Positions 7,602 through 21,564 of a stretch of DNA of 64,000 nucleotides are shown here, in pieces. The stretch spans positions 2,800,501-2,864,500 of the forward strand of contig NZ_CP026362.1 in NCBI RefSeq assembly GCF_004116955.1, given 5' to 3'. Source of the stretch: Bacillus vallismortis (GTDB taxonomy: Bacteria; Bacillota; Bacilli; Bacillales; Bacillaceae). Made by a program: the position numbers and the translations under genes. Each line of letters opens with the position of its first letter. Position 1 is the first letter of the stretch. Below the pieces are notes generated by a model. That model made no database searches. It saw only the letters and a program-made list of their open reading frames with translations, and was not told where the DNA came from.

Positions 7602-10600
7602 TTGAACAAGGAATCCAATTCTTCTATAGATAATGAGGCGGTTTCGAAATCTGATGGCGTATATTCGACAGACTCTTTTTTACAGCAATGTTCAGTCAGC
7701 TCCTTCAGCTGTACAAAAAATTCATCTAAAAGCTGTTCCATATCCTTTGTCTGATAAAGATCGCTGAAGATTAAATCCAACGTTAACTGTCCGTCATAGA
7801 TTCCCGCAGTCAAATCAAGACTGACTGTCAGATCATTTTCAGGTGATGACTCTGCGCCTGAATTTAAATAAGTCATGCGGTATTCTGATTTGTCTGCTAA
7901 AAAAAGGTCAACTTCTCCCAGATAATTAAAGCGCAGCTCAGGATTCCTGTGATCCGGCATTCGTTTACTCAAATAGGTGAGTGCGCCGTAGCCAATACCC
8001 TTATTGGGAATATTCCGCAGGTTTTCTTTCACTGAACGGATTTGCGCCGGCAGATCAGCCTCTGCCTGAAACACGGCGGGATACATTGCTGTAAACCAGC
8101 CGAACGTCCTTGAAAAATCTAAGTCTTCCTTTAATGGCTCTCTTCCGTGACCTTCCAATTCCACAGAAATAATCTCCTTGCCTGTGCAATGATGGCAAGC
8201 CCGGATTAACGCAGTGATAAGCAAATCATTTGTTTGGGTTTGATACGCCTCATTTGCTTCACTGAGCAGTTTTTGAGTCATCTGGCTGCTCAAAGACCGT
8301 TTCAGTTTTATGCTATTTTCAACTTTGGAATTTTCCGGACAAATCCCATAGAGCGGCTCAATCTTTTTCACTTTTTCATTCCAATAGCTGCATTCTTCTT
8401 CCGCCTCACGCGAATAAGCGTATTCATTGATCGAATTTGAAAATTCCTGATAAGAATGTGTCTTTAAAGGGAGTCTCATCTCTTCCTTCTTATCTATTGA
8501 ATGTAAGAGAGCAAGAAAATCATCAATCAGGATTTGCCATGATACACCGTCCGCGATCAGGTGATGGGCCGTAAATAACAAATGCGTTTTTTCGTTTGCT
8601 TTGATCACACCGGTTTTAAAAAGCACTCCATTGTATAAGCCCGTGCTTTCTCTCATTTCTTGCCCGATCACCGCTATTTGTTTGGTTTGCTCTTCCTCGG
8701 AAAGATTAGACAAATCATGGTATTCAATATAAGGTTCGATATTTGTATTGTGATAGACCAAGGTATTCGTTTCTTTTTCTACATTCATTCGCAAGCTGTC
8801 GTGATGATTGATTAAAAAAGACAGAACCGCCTTTACATCTTCAAGATGAACCTCTTTTTCAGCAGTTAGCATAACCGATTGATGCCAGAAATGAGCGCAC
8901 TTTAAATCCAAGGACCAGAACCATTGGGTAATCGGCGTGCCCAACACTCTGCCTTCTGCTTGTTGTTGAGAAATTGCAGGCGATTGTTTGCTAGTCACAG
9001 CACTGACAAGTTCTCTAAATACGGGATATGTCATAATATCCTGAGTCTTGATAAAAAGACCTTTTTCTTTCATTTTCGAAACGAATTGAATGGCTTTGAT
9101 AGAATCTCCGCCAAGCTGATAAAAATGATCCTCTGGGCAAATATCAGTCTGGCCAAGAATCTCCTTAGCGGTTTCCAAAAGAACCGCCTCTATTTCCTTC
9201 TGCTCATCATTTAACAATCCATAATCTATCTGTTCTTGATACAGTAAAGGATCAGGAAGCGCTTCCTTGTCTGTTTTTCCATTTTGCGTAAGCGGAATAT
9301 AATCCATCTTGATAAAGTAGGCCGGAACCATAAAAACGGGCAGTTTGCCAGAAAGCTTTTTCCTAAGCTCCAGCACTGGCGTAGGTGCAGAGCTCACTAC
9401 ATATGCCGCCAATTGCTTTCTGCCCTGTGAATCACCAAAATCAATGACCACTGCTTCTTCTATTTCCTCGAGAGAAAGCAGGGCTAATTCAATTTCTCCC
9501 AGTTCTATACGGTAGCCTTTCAATTTGATTTGATGGTCTTTACGCCCTGCATATTCAAGCAATCCATTATTTGTTCTTTTCGCCAGATCGCCTGTCTTAT
9601 ACATTTTTCTGTTATTTATGAAAGGATTATCTAGAAAACGCTCGGTTTGCAAATCCGGACGCTTCCAATATCCTCTGGCGACATTATCGCCTGATATATA
9701 CATTTCACCTTGAGTTCCCGGCAATACCGGCTGCAGCTGTTCATCTAATAAATAAATTTCTGTATTCTGCAACGGAACCCCAATTGGAACCGAAGCTTGC
9801 TGATCCTGTTCTCTGTCATATTTGTGGATCATACACCCAACAGTCGCTTCTGTCGGCCCGTATTCATTAAAGATCTCGATGCGTTGATCTGATGCTTCTG
9901 TTATTTGGTGTGCTAAAGAAACAGACAGCTGCTCTCCGCCAACGATCATTCTTTTTATAGAGGAATCTTTTAAGTTTGCATCTTTCAGCAACGCTAAATG
10001 TGCTGGTGTCAGCTTGATGACAGCCGTTTTCATTTCTTTTACGATTTGATGAAGTATAAATTCCGGAATATCTTCTTGTCTGTAAATGATAATCTTATTT
10101 CCTGTCACTAATGGGGTGTAAATGGATGTAACGGTTAAATCAAAAGCTATGGATGAGTACAGCGCAAAGCTGTCCTCTTGGGAAGAAGTATAATTCTGAG
10201 AGGCTGATGTAATGTAGTTCACAAGGCTTTGATGTTCAATCATCACGCCCTTCGGCTGCCCTGTTGATCCAGAAGTGTAAATCATATATGCGATGTCGGA
10301 AGGATCGTTCCTGATGTCTAACTGTCCCGTATCTAAATCATTAAACTTGGTGCAGTCAATACTGATTGGTTTTACGTGCCTTGGCAAACGGCAGTCTATT
10401 TTAAAAAGAGGGTCTGTAATAAAAAACGCCGCTTCACTATTTTCTAATATATACTTGATTCTTTCCGCGGGATACTCGGGGTCGATCGGCACATAAGCGC
10501 CGCCTGCTTTTAAAATGCCCAGTAAAACAGCAATCAACTCCGGTGAGTGTTTCATGCTCACGGCGACAAAATCACCGCGGCTTATTCCTTTATGTATAAG

Positions 10601-12097
10601 GCAGCGAGCAATTTGGTTCGAGCGTTCATCCAGTTCTTGATAAGAAACATGTCTCTCGCCATCCTCTATCGCTGTGCGAAACGGATGCTGCAAGGCTGTT
10701 GCTTGAATTAATTGGTTGATTGTCTGCTCTTTCGGATAGTCGGCCTGCGTCTGATTCCACTTACATATCTCGTCCCTTTTTTCTTGTTCAGTTAAAATAG
10801 TCAAATGTCTGAATTGAATGTCTGGATCCTCGATAAGCAATAAAACCAGGCGGAGTAAACGGTCTTTCAATTGCTGAATTTCCGCTTCGCTGTAATCCGC
10901 AACCTTGTAGTCGAACTGCAATTCAATTGCTCCGCCTTCGTCCCATTCTTTAACCGCAATTTGAAGGGAATAAGGCTGTGATCCGTTATATAATTCATCA
11001 TATTCGACATGGCATCCATCTATATCAGAAGCAAGATCGGTGTTGTATGAATTGATATACATTTGGAAGAGCTGGTCGTATCCCTGTTTTGCCAGCTGCA
11101 ATTCCTTTATCAGTTCGTCATAGGGGTACCGTTGGTGGAGAAAGTATTTTAGGTAGTCTGAATTGACTTCTTGTAAAAAGTCTGAAAAACGTTGGTCTAG
11201 GTCTGTTTTCTTTCTGAACGGCATCGTACTGACAGTCATACCCGCCGTGCTTTTTTCCTTCTTTCCAGACCTGTTTAGGACCGGCGTGCCGATAATGAAA
11301 TCATTCTCTCCCGTTGCTTTGCTCAAATACCAAAACAGCGATGCGGTAAACAATGCGTTTAACGAAGAGCCTTGCTTTTGAATAAATTCATAAACAGCAG
11401 CAGAATGTTCTTGGTCAAGTTTAAATCGTTTGCGTTTTCCAGCAATGTTCGCTGAACTTTTTGACAAGAAGCTGTCTGGCAGATGAGAAAATTCCTCTTT
11501 CCAAAATGCGGCATCTTTTTTATATCGTGGCGAAGAAAGGTATTTTTTCTCTTTTTCTATGAGAATCGAATAGTCGTCACCGCCTTCTTCTTCAGGCAGT
11601 TCTCCATTTGCCAGAAGCATGTACAGATCCTTAATCTTATCAATGATGATTTTCATAGACCAGCCGTCGGCAATAATATGATGGCATTTGATTAAATACC
11701 CGCAGGTTGCTTCATCTGTTTGGAAAACATAAAATTGAACAAGTGCGCCATTATATAAAGAGAAAGGTATTTTAAATTCCTGTTCGGCCCAATCTAGCAT
11801 TCTATCATATGGATGGTCTGTTGAAGTAAAATCGACTGATGGCACACGTGCCTGCGCTATTTCGTCTATGTATTGAAGAACTGAATCTTCCTGCTTCATG
11901 AGCCGTATTCTGAGGGACTCTGTCTGTCTGATACAATGCTGAATGGCTTTTTTTAAGGTCTCAAGATGAAGTTTTCCATTGATTTGGATAAGGCCGCCAA
12001 TATGATTAATAGCTGTTTCTGGGTATAAATTTTCGATATTTAATATCCTTTTTTGATGATGAGAAAGAGGAAATAAATTCAAGTTACCATTCAACAT
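7598..12097 (-). CDS. NRPS initiation module C-A(Asn)-T-E, predicted to build N-acyl-D-Asn
   Basis: 1499 residues from the ATG at 12097 (AAAGAGG 5 nt upstream). Order: condensation domain with HHIIADG at residues 139-145; adenylation domain with YTSGSTGQPKG near 607; carrier domain LGGDSIKAIQF with Ser999; epimerisation domain with HHLIADGVSW at 1178-1187 and GWFTAMYP later. By alignment to GrsA the specificity residues are Asp653, Leu654, Thr657, Lys695, Ile718, Gly720, Glu745, Val753, Gly754 and Lys941. This DLTKIGEVGK-type code is that of Asn. No elongating module precedes it, so the N-terminal C domain probably acylates Asn with a fatty acid. Same architecture as colibactin ClbN. Product inferred. 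Confidence 0.9.
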   Translation of the reverse strand: MLNGNLNLFPLSHHQKRILNIENLYPETAINHIGGLIQINGKLHLETLKKAIQHCIRQTESLRIRLMKQEDSVLQYIDEIAQARVPSVDFTSTDHPYDRMLDWAEQEFKIPFSLYNGALVQFYVFQTDEATCGYLIKCHHIIADGWSMKIIIDKIKDLYMLLANGELPEEEGGDDYSILIEKEKKYLSSPRYKKDAAFWKEEFSHLPDSFLSKSSANIAGKRKRFKLDQEHSAAVYEFIQKQGSSLNALFTASLFWYLSKATGENDFIIGTPVLNRSGKKEKSTAGMTVSTMPFRKKTDLDQRFSDFLQEVNSDYLKYFLHQRYPYDELIKELQLAKQGYDQLFQMYINSYNTDLASDIDGCHVEYDELYNGSQPYSLQIAVKEWDEGGAIELQFDYKVADYSEAEIQQLKDRLLRLVLLLIEDPDIQFRHLTILTEQEKRDEICKWNQTQADYPKEQTINQLIQATALQHPFRTAIEDGERHVSYQELDERSNQIARCLIHKGISRGDFVAVSMKHSPELIAVLLGILKAGGAYVPIDPEYPAERIKYILENSEAAFFITDPLFKIDCRLPRHVKPISIDCTKFNDLDTGQLDIRNDPSDIAYMIYTSGSTGQPKGVMIEHQSLVNYITSASQNYTSSQEDSFALYSSIAFDLTVTSIYTPLVTGNKIIIYRQEDIPEFILHQIVKEMKTAVIKLTPAHLALLKDANLKDSSIKRMIVGGEQLSVSLAHQITEASDQRIEIFNEYGPTEATVGCMIHKYDREQDQQASVPIGVPLQNTEIYLLDEQLQPVLPGTQGEMYISGDNVARGYWKRPDLQTERFLDNPFINNRKMYKTGDLAKRTNNGLLEYAGRKDHQIKLKGYRIELGEIELALLSLEEIEEAVVIDFGDSQGRKQLAAYVVSSAPTPVLELRKKLSGKLPVFMVPAYFIKMDYIPLTQNGKTDKEALPDPLLYQEQIDYGLLNDEQKEIEAVLLETAKEILGQTDICPEDHFYQLGGDSIKAIQFVSKMKEKGLFIKTQDIMTYPVFRELVSAVTSKQSPAISQQQAEGRVLGTPITQWFWSLDLKCAHFWHQSVMLTAEKEVHLEDVKAVLSFLINHHDSLRMNVEKETNTLVYHNTNIEPYIEYHDLSNLSEEEQTKQIAVIGQEMRESTGLYNGVLFKTGVIKANEKTHLLFTAHHLIADGVSWQILIDDFLALLHSIDKKEEMRLPLKTHSYQEFSNSINEYAYSREAEEECSYWNEKVKKIEPLYGICPENSKVENSIKLKRSLSSQMTQKLLSEANEAYQTQTNDLLITALIRACHHCTGKEIISVELEGHGREPLKEDLDFSRTFGWFTAMYPAVFQAEADLPAQIRSVKENLRNIPNKGIGYGALTYLSKRMPDHRNPELRFNYLGEVDLFLADKSEYRMTYLNSGAESSPENDLTVSLDLTAGIYDGQLTLDLIFSDLYQTKDMEQLLDEFFVQLKELTEHCCKKESVEYTPSDFETASLSIEELDSLFK

Positions 12098-12178
12098 ATC
12101 CACCTCTTTACAAGTAGTATTTTACATCACCAATTTAAACACACAACAAATAATTTGTAAATATTTATAAAACATTGT

Positions 12179-13372
12179 CTATATTTGTTCATTTTTTAGT
12201 TTTAAAGATAAAAGCGCTGAAACAGTAAATATAATAAAATTCAAGAAAAATACATATTGAACACCCAGCCAATCAGTAAGGCTGCTCATAATTAAGATCG
12301 AGGCGCCGTATACAAATGTACTTACTGTATGCTGAGCGGACAGTATTTTCGGAAGCAAAGTTTCGTTTATGCTCTCCTGCACATAAGTTCTGATCGCAAT
12401 TCCCCGGAGCTGAAATGAAGGTCCTAAAATAAAGACAAAAAGCAGCGATGCCAACGCATACTTGTTAAGCGCAAGGCATAGTGTGCAAGCGCCGATGGCA
12501 AGTGATGTCCATAAAATCATCGAGAACAGTTTTCCATTCATTATTTTTGAAAGTTTCCAAACGATTAAACCGCCTGTAATGGTGCCGGCGAAATAGCTTG
12601 CGTTAATAAACCCCCACCATGTTTCGTTTTGATGCAGCACTACATCGACATAAACAAGGATAATGGCACCTGTCCAAATACTTCTGCCGAACATGGATAA
12701 AAGCTCAAGAACAGTCAGCATTCTGATAACAGGCATTTGATAAATTGCTTTCCACCCGGAGGAAATTTTATCCACAATAGACTCGTTTTCTTCCTTTTCG
12801 GCATCTCCTTTTCCCGCATCCTTGACAAAAAATAAAGATACTGTAGAGATGCCATAAAGCGCAAAAGTCAACAATAGAAGCAATTGGGGCCCGAGCCATT
12901 TGATCAAAATACCGCCGAGCAGCCATCCGAGTAGGAGCACGATTTGATCAGAGGTCAGCACCAGGCTGTTTGCTTTCAACAACATGGATTTTGGAACAAA
13001 ACGGGGAATCATTGAATTTCTGACCGGAATAGTTCCTCCATCTAACAGCGACATTAAAAATACGATAAAGAAAAAAATCAAAATAGATTTAATATGGATC
13101 ATAAATATGAGAAGCAACAAAGATAACAGAATGGTTTGCGTTAACTGTAAAAAAATCAAAATGTGCTTTAATCTGTATTTATGAATAAAAACCGGTATAA
13201 ATACTGCGCTTAATGACTGACCCACAAACTGCATCATAGCTACCAGCGAAGCCAAAAAGGCCGAGTCTGTGACTTGATATGTAAACAGGGTCAGTACCAG
13301 CACGTATAAAGAATCTCCTAAATTGGCAATTGACTGGCCCGCCCATATGAAATAAAAGGATTTATTTTTCAT
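12179..13372 (-). CDS. MFS exporter of the biosynthetic operon
   Basis: 397 residues, strongly hydrophobic with about 12 membrane segments. It starts SFYFIWAGQSIANLGDSLYVL, a pattern typical of the EntS-like/MFS_3 group of efflux proteins. It is the first gene of the cluster, with its own promoter, and about 80 nt ahead of the C-A-T-E synthetase. I infer export of the acyl-D-Asn-capped precursor to the outer membrane face, where the peptidase domain sits, or of the finished compound. Colibactin uses a MATE protein (ClbM) for this step, so the transporter family differs. Confidence 0.85.
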   Translation of the reverse strand: MKNKSFYFIWAGQSIANLGDSLYVLVLTLFTYQVTDSAFLASLVAMMQFVGQSLSAVFIPVFIHKYRLKHILIFLQLTQTILLSLLLLIFMIHIKSILIFFFIVFLMSLLDGGTIPVRNSMIPRFVPKSMLLKANSLVLTSDQIVLLLGWLLGGILIKWLGPQLLLLLTFALYGISTVSLFFVKDAGKGDAEKEENESIVDKISSGWKAIYQMPVIRMLTVLELLSMFGRSIWTGAIILVYVDVVLHQNETWWGFINASYFAGTITGGLIVWKLSKIMNGKLFSMILWTSLAIGACTLCLALNKYALASLLFVFILGPSFQLRGIAIRTYVQESINETLLPKILSAQHTVSTFVYGASILIMSSLTDWLGVQYVFFLNFIIFTVSALLSLKLKNEQI

Positions 13373-13400
13373 ATTTTCAACCCTTTTCTATTTTTAGAAC

Positions 13401-13429
13401 ATCATAACACAAATAAACACCCTCTCCAA
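13401..13429 (-). promoter_or_regulatory. Probable sigma-A promoter of the biosynthetic operon
   Basis: On the minus strand an extended -10 TGTTATGAT (TATGAT at 13406-13401) lies 17 nt after a weak -35 TTGGAG (13429-13424), about 30 nt ahead of the exporter start. The -35 is poor, so an activator may be needed. Confidence 0.5.
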
Positions 13430-13454
13430 TGCTACTTAACCTTCAAAAAAACGC

Positions 13455-13488
13455 AAAAAACCCCTGCGCCGCAGCGGCACAAGGGGTG
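13455..13488 (-). terminator. Intrinsic terminator after yerH
   Basis: Minus-strand hairpin ACCCCTTGTGCC / GGCGCAGGGGT followed by TTTTTTG. It closes the pcrB-pcrA-ligA-yerH unit and separates it from the biosynthetic cluster. Confidence 0.85.
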
Positions 13489-13496
13489 CTCCAATA

Positions 13497-14687
13497 TTAG
13501 TCATAAATGTGAACAGTCGGCTCTTTATCTCCTGCATTGCGGATAATGACCGCTTCCTGTCCATCGGAAGACGTGATATTCACTTCGAGATTAAGTGAGC
13601 TCTTAGCGTAGTAATCCATCACTTCACCCGTTAAAAACTGGGTAAACGCGACGACTTCACTTTTTCCATAGAATTGCATTGGAATGTCGATCTTCATTTT
13701 CGTCATTTCATTATTTTCATACAACGCTGTCCCTACAACGCCTGTGTAGTTCGGGAAATACTCTTCGATTGAATTTTTGAACCGCTTAAAGACCTCGGTG
13801 TCATCCGGGTATTTTTCTGCTGTGGTTGTATCCGCCGGATAGAAAACATAAGTTTCATTGATGTCATCCCAATTTGAGATATCCGCGGAGCCTGCTTTGA
13901 CTTCTGTTTTGGCTAAAAAGTTCCCCGGCACAATCGATGTTTTTGACGCCTGCTTGTAAAGCGCGATGGTGATTGGCACATTCTTCAGGTTATCTTTTTG
14001 ACGGAGACGCTTAATGACCTCCTGTGCGATTTTTTCTCCCTGTTTGCGGAGCGTGCTGTCCTTAATCTCCACCTCTTTTTGAGGGTCGCCTGTTTTTTCA
14101 CGATAGTAATACACAGAGTTCAACGCCAGTCCGATCATCACGCCGCCAAGCTGAATGGAGTTTTTGTCTTTTCTGACTAAATAATCGTGCTCCAGCATGG
14201 ATGCTAAATAAACCGGGCTGCTTTCGTTTTGCTCTTCTGTTGAACCGGAGCTTGGAAGCGCTGGGTTCAAGCCTTCATTTTTGAAGTTTTCATCCTTTTT
14301 TTGGGCTTTTTTTAGATCAGAACCTGTTTTTTTCCGTGCAAGCCAGCTTAATACAGTATCTTCATCTAAATATTGCCCTTCTTGGAACAGATAATCTTCA
14401 GTCGAGAAAGATTCTTGGGCAAGACGCATCAGCCCTGTTTCAAACTCATCAATATCCAATCTTGTATTCAGCTGTTCCGTCGTCAAGCCGCGCGCTTTTC
14501 CCGCCTTAAATGGCAGCACCATTTTGTAATAGGAATCAGAGATGTTATATTTCGGGACAATCGCTTTTTCTGACGATTTCGCCGTCTTTTGCGTGATCTC
14601 TTCCTCCTTCTCCCCCCCAAAACCTGACGAGCAGGCAGACAGCATTAACACTGCCGCCGTTGCCGCCATTGCCAACGTCTTTTTCAA
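13497..14687 (-). CDS. yerH: CamS-family lipoprotein YerH
   Basis: 396 residues with a lipoprotein signal ending LSACSSG (lipobox cysteine at 19). It matches the CamS family, whose cleaved signal peptides yield the cAM373-type sex pheromone in enterococci and staphylococci. The B. subtilis role is unknown. It lies 15 nt after ligA and is the last gene of the pcrB-pcrA-ligA-yerH run. In 168 the next genes are yerI and sapB; here a biosynthetic cluster follows instead. Confidence 0.9.
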   Translation of the reverse strand: MKKTLAMAATAAVLMLSACSSGFGGEKEEEITQKTAKSSEKAIVPKYNISDSYYKMVLPFKAGKARGLTTEQLNTRLDIDEFETGLMRLAQESFSTEDYLFQEGQYLDEDTVLSWLARKKTGSDLKKAQKKDENFKNEGLNPALPSSGSTEEQNESSPVYLASMLEHDYLVRKDKNSIQLGGVMIGLALNSVYYYREKTGDPQKEVEIKDSTLRKQGEKIAQEVIKRLRQKDNLKNVPITIALYKQASKTSIVPGNFLAKTEVKAGSADISNWDDINETYVFYPADTTTAEKYPDDTEVFKRFKNSIEEYFPNYTGVVGTALYENNEMTKMKIDIPMQFYGKSEVVAFTQFLTGEVMDYYAKSSLNLEVNITSSDGQEAVIIRNAGDKEPTVHIYD

Positions 14688-14702
14688 TAGAAAACACTCC
14701 TC

Positions 14703-18952
<4,250 letters not shown>

Positions 18953-19013
18953 AATTCGTTCACCCGCCTATACAAAACATATGTTCTATCATAAACCAAA
19001 TCCGTACAATTTA

Positions 19014-19700
19014 CTACTCGCCTTTCACAGCCGCTACTGTTTTCAACGCCCGGTCAAAATCTTCATAAACTGCATTGCCAACAACAACCACGTCCGCGTG
19101 CTCTGCATACTGCTTTGCCGTTTCCGCGTCCTTGATGCCGCCGCCGTAAAACAAGGTGGACGTTTCCAATACAGCCTTCGTTTTCTTCACGGCTTCTATG
19201 TCTCCAAGCACGCCGCTGTATTCCAAATAAAATATGGGAAGCTGCAGCAGCTCAGACACACGCGCATAAGCGACAATATCGTCAACACCCAGATCGGCAT
19301 CCGCTTCAGTCAAAGCGGCCGCTTTGCAATCCGGATTTGCGATGCAATACCCCTCCGCCACTATTTCTTCCATAGACATCAGTTCTCCGTATTCCTTCAT
19401 GGCCTTCTGGTGCATTCCGACAATCCAGTCCGCGTTTTTGCTGTTTAATACACTCGGAATAAAATATAAGTCAAAGCCGGGAACGATCGCTTCAATCGCT
19501 GACACCTCAAGGACACAGGGCACCAAAAACCGTCTCACCTTGGACATCATCCGAAGGACATTATCTTCAGTCACACCATCGCTTCCTCCGATAATGACCG
19601 CATCCGTTCCTGACTCACAAAGAATCTCCAGCTGTTCATCAGGCAAATCTTTATTTGGATCGAGTTTAAAGACATGCTTCCACTCCGTTACATCGTACAC
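19014..19700 (-). CDS. pcrB: Heptaprenylglyceryl phosphate synthase PcrB
   Basis: 228 residues, a TIM-barrel prenyltransferase of the geranylgeranylglyceryl phosphate synthase family. Family sites are visible in IIGGSDGVTE, FYLEYSG and the phosphate-binding FYGGGIKD and VVVGNAVYED loops. In Bacillus it joins heptaprenyl diphosphate to sn-glycerol-1-phosphate, giving an archaeal-type ether lipid precursor. Start is GTG at 19700 with GGAGG about 10 nt upstream; the nearby ATG is out of frame. First gene of the pcrB-pcrA-ligA-yerH operon. Confidence 0.95.
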   Translation of the reverse strand: MYDVTEWKHVFKLDPNKDLPDEQLEILCESGTDAVIIGGSDGVTEDNVLRMMSKVRRFLVPCVLEVSAIEAIVPGFDLYFIPSVLNSKNADWIVGMHQKAMKEYGELMSMEEIVAEGYCIANPDCKAAALTEADADLGVDDIVAYARVSELLQLPIFYLEYSGVLGDIEAVKKTKAVLETSTLFYGGGIKDAETAKQYAEHADVVVVGNAVYEDFDRALKTVAAVKGE

Positions 19701-19737
19701 GTCATATGTTCCTCCATTCGTTTGTTACCATTTAAAC

Positions 19738-19766
19738 ATTATAACAAATTCACATAGCGCGGAAAA
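19738..19766 (-). promoter_or_regulatory. Promoter of pcrB operon
   Basis: Extended -10 TGTTATAAT on the minus strand (TATAAT at 19743-19738), 37 nt before the pcrB start codon; the -35 TTTTCC at 17-nt spacing is weak, which an extended -10 tolerates. Confidence 0.6.
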
Positions 19767-19892
19767 ACGGAAAAAGCCGTTAATCTCGTTATTCACTGAA
19801 AAAGGTGTTTTGATTCTTTTTTCGTCAAAAAAGAGAGCCCCAGAAAGCCTTTTATGGCTTCAAATCTAGGCTTGCGATCCCCTTCTGTTATT

Positions 19893-19919
19893 GTTTGGAA
19901 AGTGTTCAACTGTGGAAAA
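19893..19919 (+). promoter_or_regulatory. Possible sigma-B promoter of yerD
   Basis: GTTTGG, 15-nt spacer, GGAAAA on the plus strand, about 25 nt before the ribosome-binding site of yerD. It is a partial match to the sigma-B pattern GTTTAA-N13-15-GGGTAT. I recall yerD being listed as a general-stress gene in 168, which fits but does not prove it. Confidence 0.4.
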
Positions 19920-19943
19920 GATTACATAAAAAAAGGGAGGCTT

Positions 19944-21527
19944 ATGCAGGTGGAATCCATCATGATCGCACTCATCGCATTTATTATCGGGATTATGGCG
20001 ATCCCCATCGTTTTGTTTATATGGATTTATATAAGAGATGAAAGACAGGAGGAGCATTCAATTCTCCGCAACTATCCCGTCATTGGAAGGTTTCGATATA
20101 TCCTTGAAAAAATCGGGCCGGAGCTCAGGCAGTATTTATACAGCAACGACAATGAGGAGCAGCCTTTTTCACGAAAGGAATATGAGCAAACCGTCATCTC
20201 GGGCAAATACAAAAGCAGAATGATGGGCTTTGGATCTGTAAGAGATTTTGATAAACCGGGTTTTTATATCCGTAACGCTCTGTTTCCAACATTAAAAGAA
20301 GAAATGCATGTAAACCAAACGCCTAAAATTGAAACCCATATCTATAAACTGGATGCTGACAATCTGTTCAAACGCAAGGAACACCCCGAACAAATCAAGG
20401 CCGATCCATATTATCTCCACCCTGATGATGTGCAGGTGATCGGCGCGCATACATGCGAGAAGCCTTTTTATGTGAAGGGATTAGTCGGGCAGTCCGCCAT
20501 GAGCTACGGTTCTCTTGGAGAACGGGCGATAACGGCGCTCTCAAAAGGGCTTCATCAAGCAGGCGGCACATGGATGAATACCGGTGAAGGGGGATTATCG
20601 GAGTATCACTTAAAGGGCGGCCCCGATATCATTTGCCAAATCGGGCCGGGCCTTTTTGGCGTGCGCAAAAGAAACGGTCAATTTTCATGGGAGGAGTTTA
20701 AAAGAAAAAGCAGGCTTGACCAAATTAAAGCGTTTGAGCTAAAGCTGGCGCAAGGAGCGAAAACCCGCGGCGGCCATGTGGATGGTGCCAAGGTATCAGA
20801 GGAAGTGGCAGACATCCGGAATGTCGAACCGGGAAAATCGATTGATAGCCCGAACCGCTTTTATGAATTTTCAAGCACTCCCGAAATGCTCAACTTTATT
20901 GAGAAACTTAGAGATGTTGGCCAAAAGCCAGTCGGAATCAAAATTGTCGCAGGCCATCCTGGCGAATTGCACGAGCTTTTCTCCTATATGCAGAAAAGCG
21001 GACAGCATCCGGATTTTATCACGATAGACGGGAGTGAAGGCGGTACTGGCGCTTCCTTTTATGAGCTTGCTGACACAGTCGGCCTTCCGATTATGACAGC
21101 ACTCCCTATCGTTGATACGCTGCTTAGACAGTACGGCTTGCGCAGCCAGTTGAAAATCTTTGCTTCCGGAAAGCTCCTGACTCCTGACAAAATAGCGGTC
21201 GCTTTAGCCCTCGGCGCTGATTTTGTCAACATTGCCCGTGGCATGATGTTTTCCGTGGGCTGCATCCGCGCCCTCGTCTGCCACACCAACACATGTCCGG
21301 CAGGTGTGGCGACAACAGATCCAAAACTGCAAAAAGCACTGAGCGTTGAGGAAAAACAGCATCGTGTCTGCAACTACGTCATTTCATTGCGCGAGGGGCT
21401 GTTTAACCTCGCAGCCGCAGCGGGCATCAATTCGCCGGTCCGCTTTTCCAAGGAGCATGTTGTTTACCGAAAAGAGGATGGCAGCGCCGTCGAGATCGAC
21501 AAACTGATCTACCAATTTGTTTCATAA
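19944..21527 (+). CDS. yerD: Membrane-anchored FMN-binding glutamate synthase-like protein YerD
   Basis: 527 residues from the ATG at 19944, preceded by AGGGAGG. One N-terminal membrane helix (about residues 6-28) precedes a glutamate synthase central/FMN-like TIM barrel: SYGSLGERA, DGSEGGTGAS, ASGKLLTPDKIAVALALGAD and the cysteine-rich CHTNTCPAGVATTDP. That last block resembles the FeS/FMN region of GltB, yet there is no glutaminase domain, so the electron donor and substrate are unknown. An upstream in-frame ATG at 19854 has no ribosome-binding site and was rejected. Transcribed opposite to its neighbours. Confidence 0.93.
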   Translation: MQVESIMIALIAFIIGIMAIPIVLFIWIYIRDERQEEHSILRNYPVIGRFRYILEKIGPELRQYLYSNDNEEQPFSRKEYEQTVISGKYKSRMMGFGSVRDFDKPGFYIRNALFPTLKEEMHVNQTPKIETHIYKLDADNLFKRKEHPEQIKADPYYLHPDDVQVIGAHTCEKPFYVKGLVGQSAMSYGSLGERAITALSKGLHQAGGTWMNTGEGGLSEYHLKGGPDIICQIGPGLFGVRKRNGQFSWEEFKRKSRLDQIKAFELKLAQGAKTRGGHVDGAKVSEEVADIRNVEPGKSIDSPNRFYEFSSTPEMLNFIEKLRDVGQKPVGIKIVAGHPGELHELFSYMQKSGQHPDFITIDGSEGGTGASFYELADTVGLPIMTALPIVDTLLRQYGLRSQLKIFASGKLLTPDKIAVALALGADFVNIARGMMFSVGCIRALVCHTNTCPAGVATTDPKLQKALSVEEKQHRVCNYVISLREGLFNLAAAAGINSPVRFSKEHVVYRKEDGSAVEIDKLIYQFVS

Positions 21528-21530
21528 AGA

Positions 21531-21562
21531 AACCGCCCATGCCAAACGGCAGGGCGGTTTTT
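21531..21562. terminator. Bidirectional terminator between yerD and yerC
   Basis: Stem AACCGCCC / GGGCGGTT followed on the plus strand by TTTTTTG and on the minus strand by TTTCTTT. It serves the convergent yerD and yerC transcripts. Confidence 0.85.
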
Positions 21563-21564
21563 TG

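Noticed and set aside
19854..19943. Upstream extension of yerD from an ATG at 19854
   Set aside because: No ribosome site, and the likely promoter lies inside it; the ATG at 19944 matches the known N-terminus.
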